Below the pieces are notes generated by a model, which saw nothing but the letters and a program-made list of their open reading frames with translations, ran no database searches and had not been told where the DNA came from. This document shows, one piece after another, positions 22,206 to 33,697 of a DNA stretch of 64,000 bases. The position numbers were made by a program, and so were the translations under genes. This DNA is from Mixophyes australis (lineage: Eukaryota; Chordata; Amphibia; Anura; Limnodynastidae). The number at the start of each line of letters is the position of its first letter. The stretch's first letter is position 1. The stretch is taken from contig JAVHZZ010000003.1 in assembly GCA_036250195.1 (NCBI GenBank), positions 336,161,875 through 336,225,874 of the forward strand, given 5' to 3'.

Positions 22206-24839
22206 GTTATTTTGACCACCGATTCCTTTTTAAAGCCCCAACTAAGCTGTATAAGGGCAATGTCGGCTGTCCACCTGTGTGCATGTGTCCTAAATGTGAT
22301 GTAACACAGCATGAAAATATGTTTTTTTATATAAATAGTGAACAGTTTACTTAGTCAGTCTAACATGCTGTCAGTGTTTTATATTTCCTGCAGTTTGGCA
22401 GCATTTTCTCCCAGCAATTTAATCACTGTCAAATGCAGTATATCAAATAATATCTGAGTTCTAGTTCCAGTATTTGGCTGAAAAATTGCTGTCATTAAAA
22501 TGCAAAATGAAAAATTCTAATTTAATAACCTTAAGGATGAAGGACACAGTCAGGGTCAATCATTTGGTTGTGTTCCCGGCAAAAGACAACAAAAAATACA
22601 TTCATCATCATTAATTTTAGAATGCACATATCTCCTGCCATGACAGTCGCTGCCCTGGTAATGGAACTGTGTGTAGATAAAGCCCTGTTGGATGCAGCTC
22701 AAACTAATGCTAAACAAGGTGCCACATATTGAGTAATATTTAAGCTTCATTTTGTGTTTAGACTTAATATTAGTGTCAGTGGGCTTCTAGCCTACAGATT
22801 TTGGTAGTAAATAACTCTGGACGCTGTATATTATTTCCATAGTAATTCCTGCCTCTGAATGAAGAAACCTGAAATTTGTGGGCAAAAAGCTCCCACCAAT
22901 GTGCAATCGCAGTGGAAGCAAGAGAAACTATACTAAGCTACAACATATAAATAAAATATATAACATGGAAAAGCTAGTGTCAGTTTCTGCTTTCACATTG
23001 AACGGTATGAGCTAAACTGGAGCTGTCTCAACACAGATCTCCACATGGCTATTTCTGTAAGAAAAATGATCAGGGGACTGAACACACCACTGATCATATT
23101 CCAAATAATCATACACCTAATGTTGCTCATCATCCTATTAATAGCTCCATATGGATACTGTGACAAAGGGAGTGGTTTTCCACAGGCTTCTAAAAGAGGA
23201 GTCAGGTATTTAGCTGGCAATCTGCAAAAAAAGGCTGCAAACAGAGCTACACATTTCTACAGTGCTGCACCTAAGTTAAAGAGATATAGGTGGAGGATAT
23301 ATGTGTGACAAAATAATAGTAAAGAGACTGATATAACTTACATATTTTGAAGTGGTTTAAAAGCATTTCTTTTCACAGCTAGCAACCAGCTAACAGGGTG
23401 TGTCTGCAATTAAACAGCACCTGCAAAAAGACCTCCCTTTTGAAGGCAAGTTGGGAGTGTCATCTGTCCATCAAGTTAGGGTTGTGGAATGAGTGTAAAC
23501 TATTTAAACTTTGTTGTTTTTTTTATGCAATGTGACCAACGCCAGGTAGTGGCTGGTGTCTAGGGAGCTGGTCTCTGTTACTTTAGCAATAGGGTCACAA
23601 GAGAAGTGTGTGCAAACTTTATGTTATAAATTACTTTGCCATCCTAACAATAAATAGCAATGTAAAAGCAAGAAGTGTTCCCGTATCACAGTATCTATAA
23701 TCAGCATTAATCTTTCAAACAGCTTTTAGTGTTCGATAAAAAAAAGAAGTGTCACTGGTATTAAAACGGATTCTGCATTGATAAGTCTATACAGTGGATT
23801 AAAAATACTGCATGAAAGGCAGAATATAAGAGAGCGAAAACAGATAAATCACACAGAACAACTGTTAAGCAATTTAACATCCTATAACTTCTACAAATGA
23901 TAAATCCTCAGCACTTGCCTATGTTACCTAGTGGCTAATCAGGGCCTGCTGATAGAGAACACTGGACAATAACAGCTGTCTCATGTACAATTTTCTGCAT
24001 ACATTTCATATTTCACAGAAGTATAAGGCCACAAGTACAGGAGATTATGCAGATGAGGGAAAGGGATGATAAGCAGTAATAAAAGCACTGAAATGTTTCC
24101 CAGTGCTGGGTCTGAATGCTGAGTTAGGAAAAAGTTCTAGAAAAGCAATCTTATATGATGAAGATCTTTCCTGCACTGGCTGGGGAATAGAAGAGCAGAA
24201 GCGAGTATTGGTCTATCACCTTGACTAATTACAATTCATGTGCTTTCTCCACCTTGAGATTCAGGACAGTCAGACCTCACATAGATGTACAGTAAACAAT
24301 ATCAGGGCATAATACAACTAGGGAACAATTTACACACCATTCTGATCAATGCACATTACTTGAAAATGCATAGAAATATCAACATTTATGAAAATTAGAT
24401 GTTATTGAACTCTATCATTTATTTTCACTAGAATAAAAACACAGTCTTGATTTCTTTGCATATGTTGTTTTACTATGAAGTCTGATCTCTCCAATATATT
24501 ACATAATACAATGCATGGGCTCAGATAATTGCTTTCATAGAATTTTTGAGGAGGGGTCAAAGGACCCCTAAAAAAGTGTTTCTCCAGGAATTGTTTATGA
24601 AAATATATTTTCAATCTTTCAGCATGAACACCAGTAGAGGGAACTAAGAAATCGTAACTGCTGATATGTGCCGTGTTCTGCGTAATATCACACTCCGACT
24701 GCCCAGAACCAGACCATACGCCAGTGAACGCAGCAGAGTCCAATTCATCTTCGAGCACATGCCTACAATTTCTGTGGTGGAACGGAACTGGGGTACTTAA
24801 TGTACAGTAAGGGTTTGAAAGCAGCACATGATTCTAGCT
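22206..24839. other. Intergenic DNA, no gene seen
   Basis: No coding region recognised. Open frames at 23045-23308 (+) and 24402-24827 (-) lack homology that I can name. The latter overlaps sequence probably belonging to the repeat at 24840-25149. Confidence 0.35.
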
Positions 24840-25149
24840 ATGTTACGTGATTTTCTGTCATATCACTAGCACCAGCTACAGGTCTGGTGTAAGTGCCAAT
24901 TACTAGAGATGACAGCCGTGTATGCATGCTAGACAATGTGTTTGCAATCAAGAGATAATGTAACATTCCAATAAACGCATTTTATGTACAGCAGACATTC
25001 CTAACATTCTAATAAATTTATTTTATGGCGGAGGGGATGGAATGTGCAAAACAGAATACTAATTTGCACCCCTTGCATTGTAACATGGTTTTGTCCAGGA
25101 GACTTAAATAAGAAGTTTCTTAAGTTAAGATCCTTAATGAATCAGGCCC
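24840..25149. repeat. Partial copy of the 21133-22205 element family
   Basis: This copy shares the block near atatcactagcaccagctac and the terminal gcattgtaacatggttttgt ... ttaatgaatcaggccc with the longer copy. The left end was not resolved. Confidence 0.7.
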
Positions 25150-25277
25150 TATATTATTAACAGATGACTTCATTGAATTGTTTTTTTTCTTTCTGTGCAT
25201 TCTTTTGTATCTTCACATTCCACCTATGTATTGGATGTATCCTGCAGTGTATTGTCTGTTAGAGCAGAGCAGACCTA

Positions 25278-25418
25278 GACCTGTATTCATTAATAGACAT
25301 ATATTTAGACCTGCTCCTTGCTGAATATGGACATGTGTTTCCTCGATGTACATGCGCATTTTTTTTTAATAAAAAACATACATTATGTTCGCTTCGCGCT
25401 CCTTGATGAATGAGGCCC
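25278..25418. repeat. Small MITE inserted in the Gypsy remnant
   Basis: Ends gacctgtattcattaa and ttgatgaatgaggccc form imperfect inverted repeats related to the GATTCAT family. It interrupts the chromodomain-like end of the Gypsy pol remnant directly after ILDDK. Confidence 0.65.
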
Positions 25419-25420
25419 TT

Positions 25421-26658
25421 ATCGTCCAATATCTTCTCAATTTCGTATCCTGGCTGACCATCAACAAAAACTGAGGTTGACTTGAATAGCCCTTTAAAAT
25501 ACATTGAGCAAAGAACAGGTTTCAACAAGAAATGGGAAAAGTCCTGGGTACCCTCATAGATAACGATAAATGTAGATGAACTGAAATTGGATTTATTTTC
25601 TTAATAGTCTTGTAAGGTATATCTAGGTCCTTATTCACCTGAAGGTTACCGAAATCTGATATTCCTCATTGTAAGCCAGACTGTGACACCAACCTTAAAT
25701 TTAAATTGCCTATGGTGGCCAGCACAACACCTGTACTGAGAACGTCAGTGATATGCAGAAGAGAATAATCGCTTGATGCCTGAATGTGAACAAAATCTGA
25801 AAATACACTGGGATCCTCTATCTTAAACAATGTTCTCTGGTATACCATGTAATCTGACTATGTGTTGGATAAAAAATGAAGTCACGATTTTACTAAATAT
25901 ATGCACTACTGCCTAAATTATAATATAAACGGTGGTAGATCCACAAGAAAATCCATGGATGTATGTGTCCATGGTCTATTAGGTATTGGTAAAGCCATCA
26001 ATAGACTGAAGAGGTCCTAGGAGGGTTTTATCCTTAGGAGCCTGTCCTTGAGTTCCTAGAATCTGACCAGAAAGATCCTGGGTCAGAGCTGCCCTAATCT
26101 GTTCACACAGAATAATAGTTGTAATTTCAGGACCTTCGACATGTAACTATCAAAAGGTTTCAAGATAAACATCAGCTTTGGAGTTCCTGGATCCTGGTCT
26201 CTATGTAATTATAAAATCAAATCTCTGAAAAAAAAGTGGCCAACAATCCTGACTACCTCTCTGCAGACTCAATATACTGCAGGTTCTTATTATTGGTCTA
26301 CAATGGGATGAAGGGCCACCTCAGTGTCTCCACTCTTTAAAAGCCTATTTTATGGCCAACACAATGTTGAAGAACTGGGGCTTTAATAAGAGCTGTTTTC
26401 AGGGATCTAAAGGCTGTAAAGGCCTCAGAGGACTATTCTGCAGGATTAGACCTTTTCATTAATAGGAGCCACAATCGTAGAGAGAGATTTAATAAAACAT
26501 CTATAGTAATTTGCAAAACCTAGGAATCTGAATCCCTTTGAGATTAGTAGTCAGGGCCCAATCAATAACTGCTTGTACTTTAACTGTTAACAGGGTCCAT
26601 GGGAAATCCAGTCTGGGAAATTATAAACCCAAGAAAAGAAACCTATCTTACTTCAAAC
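25421..26658 (-). pseudogene. Ty3/Gypsy retrotransposon pol remnant, RNase H and integrase part
   Basis: This is read on the - strand. The tail of RT is marked by FLGFANYYR at about 26527-26500. A very degenerate RNase H follows, then integrase-core motifs [10 protein letters not shown] (about 25965-25931) and VRLHGIPENIV (about 25858-25826), and a C-terminal chromodomain start VDGQPGYEIEKILDDK (about 25480-25423). That order is diagnostic of chromovirus-type Ty3/Gypsy elements. Many stops and frameshifts make it non-functional. The upstream RT half continues at 32427 on the other side of a hAT insertion. No LTRs were recognised. It is described only as found. Confidence 0.85.
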
Positions 26659-27059
26659 TAGAGATGGTCACTGACCCCCGTGTTTTGGTTTTGGATTCGG
26701 TTTTGGATCTGGATTACCGTCGTGTTTTGGTTTTGGTTTTGGTTTTGCAAAACCTCCATTGCGTGTTTTGGTTTTGGTTTTGGTTTTGTTTGGTTTTGTT
26801 TTGCTATTTTTTGGGAAAATCCATGTTTTTGGGCCTAAATTAACCCAATTTAGTGCTCCAACTGTTTTAGAGACAAGTAATCTAATTGTTGAGGTAATAA
26901 ATCATCCAAAAAAACAGTTTAATTCTTCGTTGGTAGGCCTATTCTACACACAAAACAGATTGTCTTCCTCTCCATCTATGCATATTGGCAATGCAGCCAT
27001 CGTCTTTGAATGTATATTACACCCTACACTTATAGTTAAATATGTAAAGAAATGGAAAA

Positions 27060-27600
27060 AGCCAGTTTGGTTTCTGTCTCTCAAGGCCCCCCTCCACTTG
27101 TATAAAATACCAAAAAATTCAGCCATTATAGACTGTACAATATTAATTGACATGGAGAAAGCCAGTTTGGTTTCTGTCTCTCAAGGCCCCCCTCCACTTG
27201 TATAAAATACCAAAAAATTCAGCCATTATAGACTGTACAATATTAATTGACATGGAGAAAGACAGTTTGGGGTCACTCTGTCTCTCTAGGCCCCCCTCCA
27301 CTTGTATAAAATACTAAAAAATTCAGCCATTATAGACTGTACAATATTAATTGACATGGAGAAAGACAGTTTGGGGTCACTCTGTCTCTCTAGGCCCCCC
27401 TCCACTTGTATAAAATACCAAAAAATTCAGCCATTATAGACTGTACAATATTAATTGACATGGAAAAAGCCAGTTTGGTTTCTGTCTCTCTAGGCCCCCC
27501 TCCACTTGTATAAAATACCCAAAAATTCAGCCATTATAGACTGTACAATATTATGAAAAATGGACAAAGCCAGTTTAGGGTCACTCTGTCTATGACACCC
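27060..27600 (-). repeat. 100-104-bp tandem array downstream of the hAT transposase
   Basis: There are about five units plus a partial one. The marker cctccacttg starts at 27091, 27191, 27295, 27399 and 27499. Units contain cattatagactgtacaatat and differ by a 4-bp insertion (ggtcactctg versus ttctg). The array lies in the presumed 3' UTR of the element. Confidence 0.92.
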
Positions 27601-27749
27601 TACCCTTAAGGATAAATTGCCCTAACAGCAGCCTTTCAAGATGGTATGTGATATGGAAATGCCACAAGTCCCTTTCCTCTTTGGGGGTAGATTGCACCCT
27701 ACACTTACATAGAAAGTTTTAAAAAGATGTTATCGGCATCATCTTCAGC

Positions 27750-30743
27750 TTAATCCTCACCCTCATCAGTGTGTACGTCATCATCACAGACTATCAATTC
27801 ATCGCCGCTTGAATCCGCCATTAGAGAACAGTCAGTGCTTGGATGTCTTGGATGGTGAAGGCCTTCCTCGTGGAAGATGTAGTTCATTTTTATAAACATC
27901 ATTTTCTCCACATTTTTGGGAAGTAACCTTCTACGGCGATCACTGACTAAGTTCCCTGCTGTGCTGAACACTCGTTCAGAGTACACACTGGAGGGTGGGC
28001 AGCTTAGGTATTGCAAAGCAAGTTTGTACATGGGTTTCCAAATGGCCTGCTTTTCTTCCCAGTAAGGAAAGGGACTGTCTGACATTTCCATATCAACTAC
28101 CTCTTGAAAGTAATCCTCCACCATCCTTTGCATGTTTATACTCATATTGGATGGAGTTATGGGCAAAGTGACACATTTTTTTGAAAAATCCTTCAAACCA
28201 GCCCAGATGTTAAATTGTTCTGGTCTGCCCCCTGTGTCTTCCCTGCTTCTTTTTTGGAAATTTAATTTTTTACGAGCAACAGCTTGAGAAAGTGAAGGAG
28301 GACACGTCGTCAAGCCGAGGCCCAGTTCAGCGGCCAACTTGCTGAGCAATAGCTCCTTGCAAAAGTTCACATCTCGCTCATTTACAAGTAAAGACTCAAT
28401 GTAGGTTTTAAACCTTGGATCAAGCACAGTGGCCAAAACGTACTGATCCGAGTTCAAGATCTTAATAACTCGAGGATCATTGTGAAGCGAATTAAGTACT
28501 TGATCGACAAGGCCAACATACTTTGCTGAATTGCTTGCTTTCAGCTCCTCCTTCATTTTCTCAAGCTGCTTTTCCAATAGTCTAATTAAAGGAATGACTT
28601 GGCTCAAACTAGCAGAGTCTGCACTGACCTCACATGTCACAACTTCAAATGGTTTCAGCACCTTGCACAGCACTGAAAGGATTCCCCACTGTGCAAGAGT
28701 GAAATACATCCCCCCTCCTTTCCCAATGTCATGACTTGTGCAATATGCTTGGATGGCTTTGCGCTGTTCCTCCATCCTCTGAAGCATGTACAGGGTGGAA
28801 TTCCACCGAGTTACCACCTCTTGCTTAAGTTGGTGGCAGGGCAAGTTAAACTGCTCTTGGAGCTGCTGTAATCTCCTACATGCTGTGGCTGAATGCCTGA
28901 AATGGCCTGAAATTTTACGGGCCACCGAAAGCATCTCCTGCACCTCACGGTTATTTCGTAGGAAGCTCTGCACCACCAAGTTGATGGTGTGAGCAAAACA
29001 GGGAATATGTTGGAAATCACCCAGCTGTAATGCTCGCACTATATTGTTGGCGTTATCTGAAATGACATACCCTGGGGAGAGTCCGAGTGGTATAAGCCAT
29101 GCATCAATCACATCTCTCAGTTTGCGTAACAAATTGTCAGCCGTATGCCTGTTAGTGAAGCCGGTGATACAAAGAGTGGCCTGCCTGTGACAAATGTTAC
29201 GTAGTGGTGTACATGCTGCTGCTGTTCCTGCTGGTGAAGGTGAATGACCAACCCAGTGGGCTGTCACAGTCATATAGTCTTTGGTTTGGCCACTTCCACT
29301 TGTCCACATATCTGTGGTTAAGTGAACAGTGGGCAGAATGGCATTTTTCAGCGCAATCTCTACATTTTTACACACTTTTTGGTATAGTTGTGGAATAGCT
29401 TTACGGGAGAAATGGTGTCGCGATGGAATTCTGTAACGCGGACACAAAACCTCAATTAACTGTGAAAAACCAGCTGCGTTTATTGTGGAGATTGGACGCA
29501 GATCTAACACTAACATTGCAGCCATGGCGTCTGTGATTCGCTTGGCGACTGGGTGACTGCTGTCATATTTGCTTCCCCTCGCAAATGATTGTTTCACAGT
29601 TAATTGCTGAAATGTAGGACTGCTCATTTTATTAACCTGCCTCTGGGATGACGATTCACCCCCAGCAGCAGCAACAGCAGCAGCAGGACTAACGCTTTCT
29701 TCAGAGGAATCAATAATAGTGCCGGAGTCATCCAGCCTTAAGTGGGATGCCGGGCTAACTCCAAGCGCTACTGAGGATATTGATGAGGATGGTGTGGTGG
29801 GTGTATTTTGTAGCCGTCGGTATGTCGGTGAGCGGAGGGTCTTAGCTGATGAGGGAGTGCTTGTATTCTTTTGGGAAGAACTTTCAGCTTTTCCCAACAC
29901 TTTGCCATGAACTCTCGTTAAATGGCGTAACATAGACGAGGTTCCAAGATGGTTAAGGTCCCTCCCTCGACTGACTGTGGCTTCACATACACTACAAATG
30001 GCTATACAATTGTTGTCTGGATTTGGGTAGAAATAATTCCACACATAAGAAGTGGATTTTTTTGTTTTATGCCCAGGCATGACAATGGCCTTTTTCTTGT
30101 CACGTGCCAGAACTGCTGCCACTGGTGCAGGACTTACACAAACAACCTCATCCTCATCAACATCCTCATTAGCGCCCTCGTCGCCTACACAAATCTCCCC
30201 CTCATCCTCTTCTAATTCCAAAGTGGCATCCTCAATTTGGGTATCACCGGCTACACTCGGGCTATTAAGGCACACATCAGCAGAATGCTCACGATTAGAC
30301 ATCCCACTGTTGGATGGACTCTCCACAGGGATTGTTGTCATTTGTGAATCAGAGCAAATATTCTCCTGTAATGCCTCACTGTTATCTTGCAGCTCAGCTT
30401 TGACGCGTAACAGTAGTTGTGCACCAATTGTAGGCTGGGTAACTTTTTGGGATCTGCCACTAATAGCCAAAGGTGAAGGCCTCATTCTCTCTTTGCCACT
30501 GCGTGTGTAGAATGGCATGCTTGCAATTTTTTTTTTATCGTCACTTAACTTTTGCTCAGTTACACTTCTTTTTCGCTTCAATACAGTAAATTTTTTTTTG
30601 GTTTTTGTTTTTTGCACTAATTTGAAAACACTCTGTTGTTTGACATCGCCTTGGCCAGATGACGTACTGGGAACACTAACATCAGGACTGGTGACAGAAC
30701 CTGGTTGCTCATTTAGATCATATGTGGACTGCTTTGAATCCAT
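27750..30743 (-). CDS. hAT-family transposase with BED zinc finger, 997 aa
   Basis: This is a full-length uninterrupted transposase that would excise and insert its own element by cut-and-paste. Domains: a basic N-terminus (KKKFTVLKRKRS, residues 50-59, likely nuclear targeting); an acidic stretch at 174-200; a BED finger at 231-280 with C250, C253, H274 and H279; a low-complexity Ser/Thr linker at 288-375; the RNase-H-like catalytic core with TTDMW (D478), ISDN (D563) and CFAHTIN (582-588); TRWNST at 645-650; LDPRFK at 774-779; and the hATC dimerisation region at about 895-955 with PPSSVYSERVFSTAGN, whose E923 is the presumed third acidic residue. The first ATG is at 30743. It is a diverged paralogue of the 998-aa protein at 55655. 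It could in principle be host-domesticated, but intact ends and target duplications argue for a live or recently live transposon. Confidence 0.95.
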   Translation of the reverse strand: MDSKQSTYDLNEQPGSVTSPDVSVPSTSSGQGDVKQQSVFKLVQKTKTKKKFTVLKRKRSVTEQKLSDDKKKIASMPFYTRSGKERMRPSPLAISGRSQKVTQPTIGAQLLLRVKAELQDNSEALQENICSDSQMTTIPVESPSNSGMSNREHSADVCLNSPSVAGDTQIEDATLELEEDEGEICVGDEGANEDVDEDEVVCVSPAPVAAVLARDKKKAIVMPGHKTKKSTSYVWNYFYPNPDNNCIAICSVCEATVSRGRDLNHLGTSSMLRHLTRVHGKVLGKAESSSQKNTSTPSSAKTLRSPTYRRLQNTPTTPSSSISSVALGVSPASHLRLDDSGTIIDSSEESVSPAAAVAAAGGESSSQRQVNKMSSPTFQQLTVKQSFARGSKYDSSHPVAKRITDAMAAMLVLDLRPISTINAAGFSQLIEVLCPRYRIPSRHHFSRKAIPQLYQKVCKNVEIALKNAILPTVHLTTDMWTSGSGQTKDYMTVTAHWVGHSPSPAGTAAACTPLRNICHRQATLCITGFTNRHTADNLLRKLRDVIDAWLIPLGLSPGYVISDNANNIVRALQLGDFQHIPCFAHTINLVVQSFLRNNREVQEMLSVARKISGHFRHSATACRRLQQLQEQFNLPCHQLKQEVVTRWNSTLYMLQRMEEQRKAIQAYCTSHDIGKGGGMYFTLAQWGILSVLCKVLKPFEVVTCEVSADSASLSQVIPLIRLLEKQLEKMKEELKASNSAKYVGLVDQVLNSLHNDPRVIKILNSDQYVLATVLDPRFKTYIESLLVNERDVNFCKELLLSKLAAELGLGLTTCPPSLSQAVARKKLNFQKRSREDTGGRPEQFNIWAGLKDFSKKCVTLPITPSNMSINMQRMVEDYFQEVVDMEMSDSPFPYWEEKQAIWKPMYKLALQYLSCPPSSVYSERVFSTAGNLVSDRRRRLLPKNVEKMMFIKMNYIFHEEGLHHPRHPSTDCSLMADSSGDELIVCDDDVHTDEGED

Positions 30744-30760
30744 TCTGAGCGCAAACCACT

Positions 30761-32060
30761 GGGGAGTGCTAAAAATTATTTAGTAGATTCTGCTGACAGT
30801 TATGACTTTTGACAGCCAGAAATATTAATGCACAATTAGGGAGGACACCCCAAAAACACTGAGGAGTGCTAAAAATTATTTAGTAGATACTGCTGACAGA
30901 TATGACTTTTGACAGCCAGAAATATTAATGCACAATTAGGGAGGACACCCCAAAAACACTGAGGAGTGCTAAAAATTATTTAGTAGATACTGCTGACAGA
31001 TATGACTTTTGACAGCCAGAAATATTAATGCACAATTAGGGAGGACACCCCAAAAGCACTGAGGAGTGCTAAAAATTATTTAGTAGATACTGCTGACAGA
31101 TATGACTTTTGACAGCCAGAAATATTAATGCATAATTAGGGAGGACACCCCAAAAACACTGAGGAGTGCTAAAAATTATTTAGTAGATACTGCTGACAGA
31201 TATGACTTTTGACAGCCAGAAATATTAATGCACAATTAGGGAGGACACCCCAAAAACACTGAGGAGTGCTAAAAATTATTTAGTAGATACTGCTGACAGA
31301 TATGACTTTTGACAGCCAGAAATATTAATGCACAATTAGGGAGGACACCCCAAAAACACTGAGGAGTGCTAAAAATTATTTAGTAGATACTGCTGACAGA
31401 TATGACTTTTGACAGCCAGAAATATTAATGCACAATTAGGGAGGACACCCCAAAAACACTGAGGAGTGCTAAAAATTATTTAGTAGATACTGCTGACAGA
31501 TATGACTTTTGACAGCCAGAAATATTAATGCACAATTAGGGAGGACACCCCAAAAACACTGAGGAGTGCTAAAAATTATTTAGTAGATACTGCTGACAGA
31601 TATGACTTTTGACAGCCAGAAATATTAATGCACAATTAGGGAGGACACCCCAAAAACACTGAGGAGTGCTAAAAATTATTTAGTAGATACTGCTGACAGA
31701 TATGACTTTTGACAGCCAGAAATATTAATGCACAATTAGGGAGGACACCCCAAAAACACTGAGGAGTGCTAAAAATTATTTAGTAGATACTGCTGACAGA
31801 TATGACTTTTGACAGCCAGAAATATTAATGCACAATTAGGGAGGACACCCCAAAAACACTGAGGAGTGCTAAAAATTATTTAGTAGATACTGCTGACAGA
31901 TATGACTTTTGACAGCCAGAAATATTAATGCACAATTAGGGAGGACACCCCAAAAGCACTGAGGTGTGCTACAAATTATTTAGTAGATACTGCTGACAGA
32001 TATGACTTTTGACAGCCAGAAATATTAATGCACAATTATGGGGGACACCCCAAAAGCGCT
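30761..32060 (-). repeat. 13 copies of a 100-bp repeat in the hAT leader
   Basis: The period is exactly 100 bp: gaggagtgct or a variant recurs at 30861, 30961 and so on to 31961. Units include ctgacagatatgacttttga and aaatattaatgcacaattag. The units are almost identical, with only a few point changes (caaaagcact in units ending near 31060 and 31960). The two edge units are the most diverged. It lies between the TATA box and the transposase ATG, so transcripts would carry it unless it is spliced out. Confidence 0.95.
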
Positions 32061-32238
32061 GGGGAGTGCCAAATATGAAGAAAAAATAATAAACCTCTAT
32101 CCTCCTCTCTGCACTAGCGATTTTGGTTAGAGCAATTGCAAGAACAATATTGTATTCTCTGTCCCTGCTCTAATTAGCCTATGACTACACCCTGCTCTCT
32201 CCCTCTGTCAAATGGCGATGGATTGCTGTGGAGGAGTG

Positions 32239-32246
32239 TATTTATA
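32239..32246 (-). promoter_or_regulatory. TATA box of the 5.76-kb hAT element
   Basis: Reading the - strand gives TATAAATA, about 172 bp inside the element end. It is preceded by gttgtcggatctcgg and cgcgatac blocks. The same order (gttgtcggatctcg, gcgatac, tataaat) occurs at the left end of the 8.35-kb hAT element, which supports a conserved promoter. Confidence 0.7.
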
Positions 32247-32426
32247 AAGTTGAAGTATCGCGAGAACCGAGTCCCGAGATCCGACAACGTCACAATGACG
32301 TTCGGCCTCGATTTGGATTCGGAATGGGCGGGAGAGTACCGAGCTGCTCAGCTCGGTACTCGGATACCCAAAGTTCGGGTGGGTTCGGTTCTCGGAGAAC
32401 CGGACCCGCCCATCTCTACTTCAAAC

Positions 32427-32960
32427 TCACATTTCTCAATGTGACAATTGATTTTTCCTTTAACTTTTCTACTATGATGCCCAGAGGGAGGAGAAAAAAA
32501 TAAGGGCATCAACAAGCTATATGACTACAAAGGCTGAAAAGCAGGACGGAATGTTCATAATGCCAGTTATGAGTATTACATGCAGTTCTCCATTCTTGGA
32601 TAAGAATGAATATGCAATTCTCAAGTCGATCTGAGAAAAGACAATAGCCTTCTTATCTTGATTAAACAATTCGGAAATCGAAGGAAGAGGGTATTAATAT
32701 TCAGAATCTTGTTAAGACCTCTGTTATTAATGCAGGGGCGTGATCCCCCATCTTTTTAATTTTCCTAATAAACCCCTTTTCCAAATTTTCCTTAGTATAT
32801 TCCTCCATGGCCCTAGACTCAGACGCTGAGAGGGAATAAACCTTCCCTTTAGGAAATGTTGAGCTGGCAATTAGCTAATTGGAACTGTCAAACTTCCTAG
32901 AAGCAGGTAATCTATCAGCTGCCTTTTACTAAAAAACATAAATTCCTTATAAGTTTCTGA
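32427..32960 (-). pseudogene. Ty3/Gypsy pol remnant, protease-RT linker and RT start
   Basis: On the - strand this holds the segment LPASRKFD (about 32907-32887), a KGKVYSLSASESRAMEE-like stretch, and KENLEKGFIRK near 32800-32770. These match the region just before and at the start of Gypsy reverse transcriptases. It continues into the hAT insertion point and resumes at 26658. Frameshifts and stops are present, and the RT active-site box is not seen. Confidence 0.8.
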
Positions 32961-33029
32961 TATGTAGACTTGTAGAATGTAGAAATGTAGACTTAGCCTT
33001 AGCCTCATGTGTCAAACTCCCATTGTCCC

Positions 33030-33164
33030 ATAGATTGTAAGCTTGCGAGCAGGGCCTTTTCACCTCTTTGTCTGTTTTACCCAGTTTGTTTATTAGTTTA
33101 CTATGTTTGTCCCCAATTGTAAAGCGCTACGGAATATGTTGGCGCTATATAAATAAATGATGAT
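33030..33164 (-). repeat. Short interspersed repeat with GCGCTATATAAATAAA end
   Basis: It begins near attgtcccatagattgtaag, contains gcttgcgagcagggcctttt, and ends gtaaagcgctacggaatatg then ttggcgctatataaataaa. The right 45 bp is the reverse complement of the start of the 13041-13391 repeat. This family is abundant in frog sequences I recall. Its class is unclear. Confidence 0.75.
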
Positions 33165-33697
33165 TCCAAGGCAGACGAGTAAGAATAATCATTGTTTCTG
33201 ACAATTCTTACTCTACCTTACAATATCACTCAAATTCTAATCAACACTAGGGAGCCAACCAAGGATAACCTAAAACTACAGTAAAAGTAAGGCATGTGTA
33301 TCAGAAAATACTTTCTTTCATATGCAGACCACCCACAGTTACATTTACATTCGGGGGTCTTACAGCATACACTCCCAAATAAAGGAAAATGTCCCCAGGT
33401 TTTTAAAAAATAAACATGATTGAAAAATAAAATAAAAGTTTAAAAAATATACCAATATTTCTGCGTCTATACTTCGCTGACGTTAATAAAAGTACATATA
33501 TTTATTATGGCTTTTTGGAAAATCAGATGAATACATTTTCTGGTATTTCTCTAAGTAGGTCAAAGTAACCATGGGAAAAATACTATTTTCAATCTTTTTG
33601 CCCTATTGGGCTGTAGCTAGCGGTTGTAAGACAAATGCTATAGAATGCTCTGCCTCTGTTCTTTCCTGGTAATGGTCATGTTATCGACGGTGAATCT
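33165..33697. other. Intergenic DNA, no gene seen
   Basis: AT-rich, nothing recognised. Confidence 0.4.

Larger units (their letters stand above)
26659..32418 (-). mobile_element. Autonomous hAT transposon, 5,760 bp, intact transposase
   Basis: The ends read TAGAGATGGTC on the left and gcccatctcta on the right. A perfect 8-bp duplication, cttcaaac, lies at 26651-26658 and 32419-32426. Transcription runs on the - strand. Order in the sense direction: TATA box (32246-32239), a leader with 13 copies of a 100-bp repeat (32060-30761), a 997-codon transposase ORF (30743-27750), and a downstream 100-104-bp tandem array (27600-27060). The left subterminal part is rich in gttttggttttgg repeats. It is inserted in the RT region of a dead Gypsy element. 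The intact ORF and perfect duplication imply a fairly recent insertion. Confidence 0.95.

Noticed and set aside
26538..27205. ORFs rich in Val-Leu and Trp-Phe near the left end of the 5.76-kb hAT
   Set aside because: They arise from the gttttg repeats and the downstream tandem array.
27750..30743. Domesticated host ZBED gene
   Set aside because: The ORF sits inside an element with intact inverted ends and a perfect target duplication, so a transposon gene is the simpler reading. The same applies to 55655-58651.
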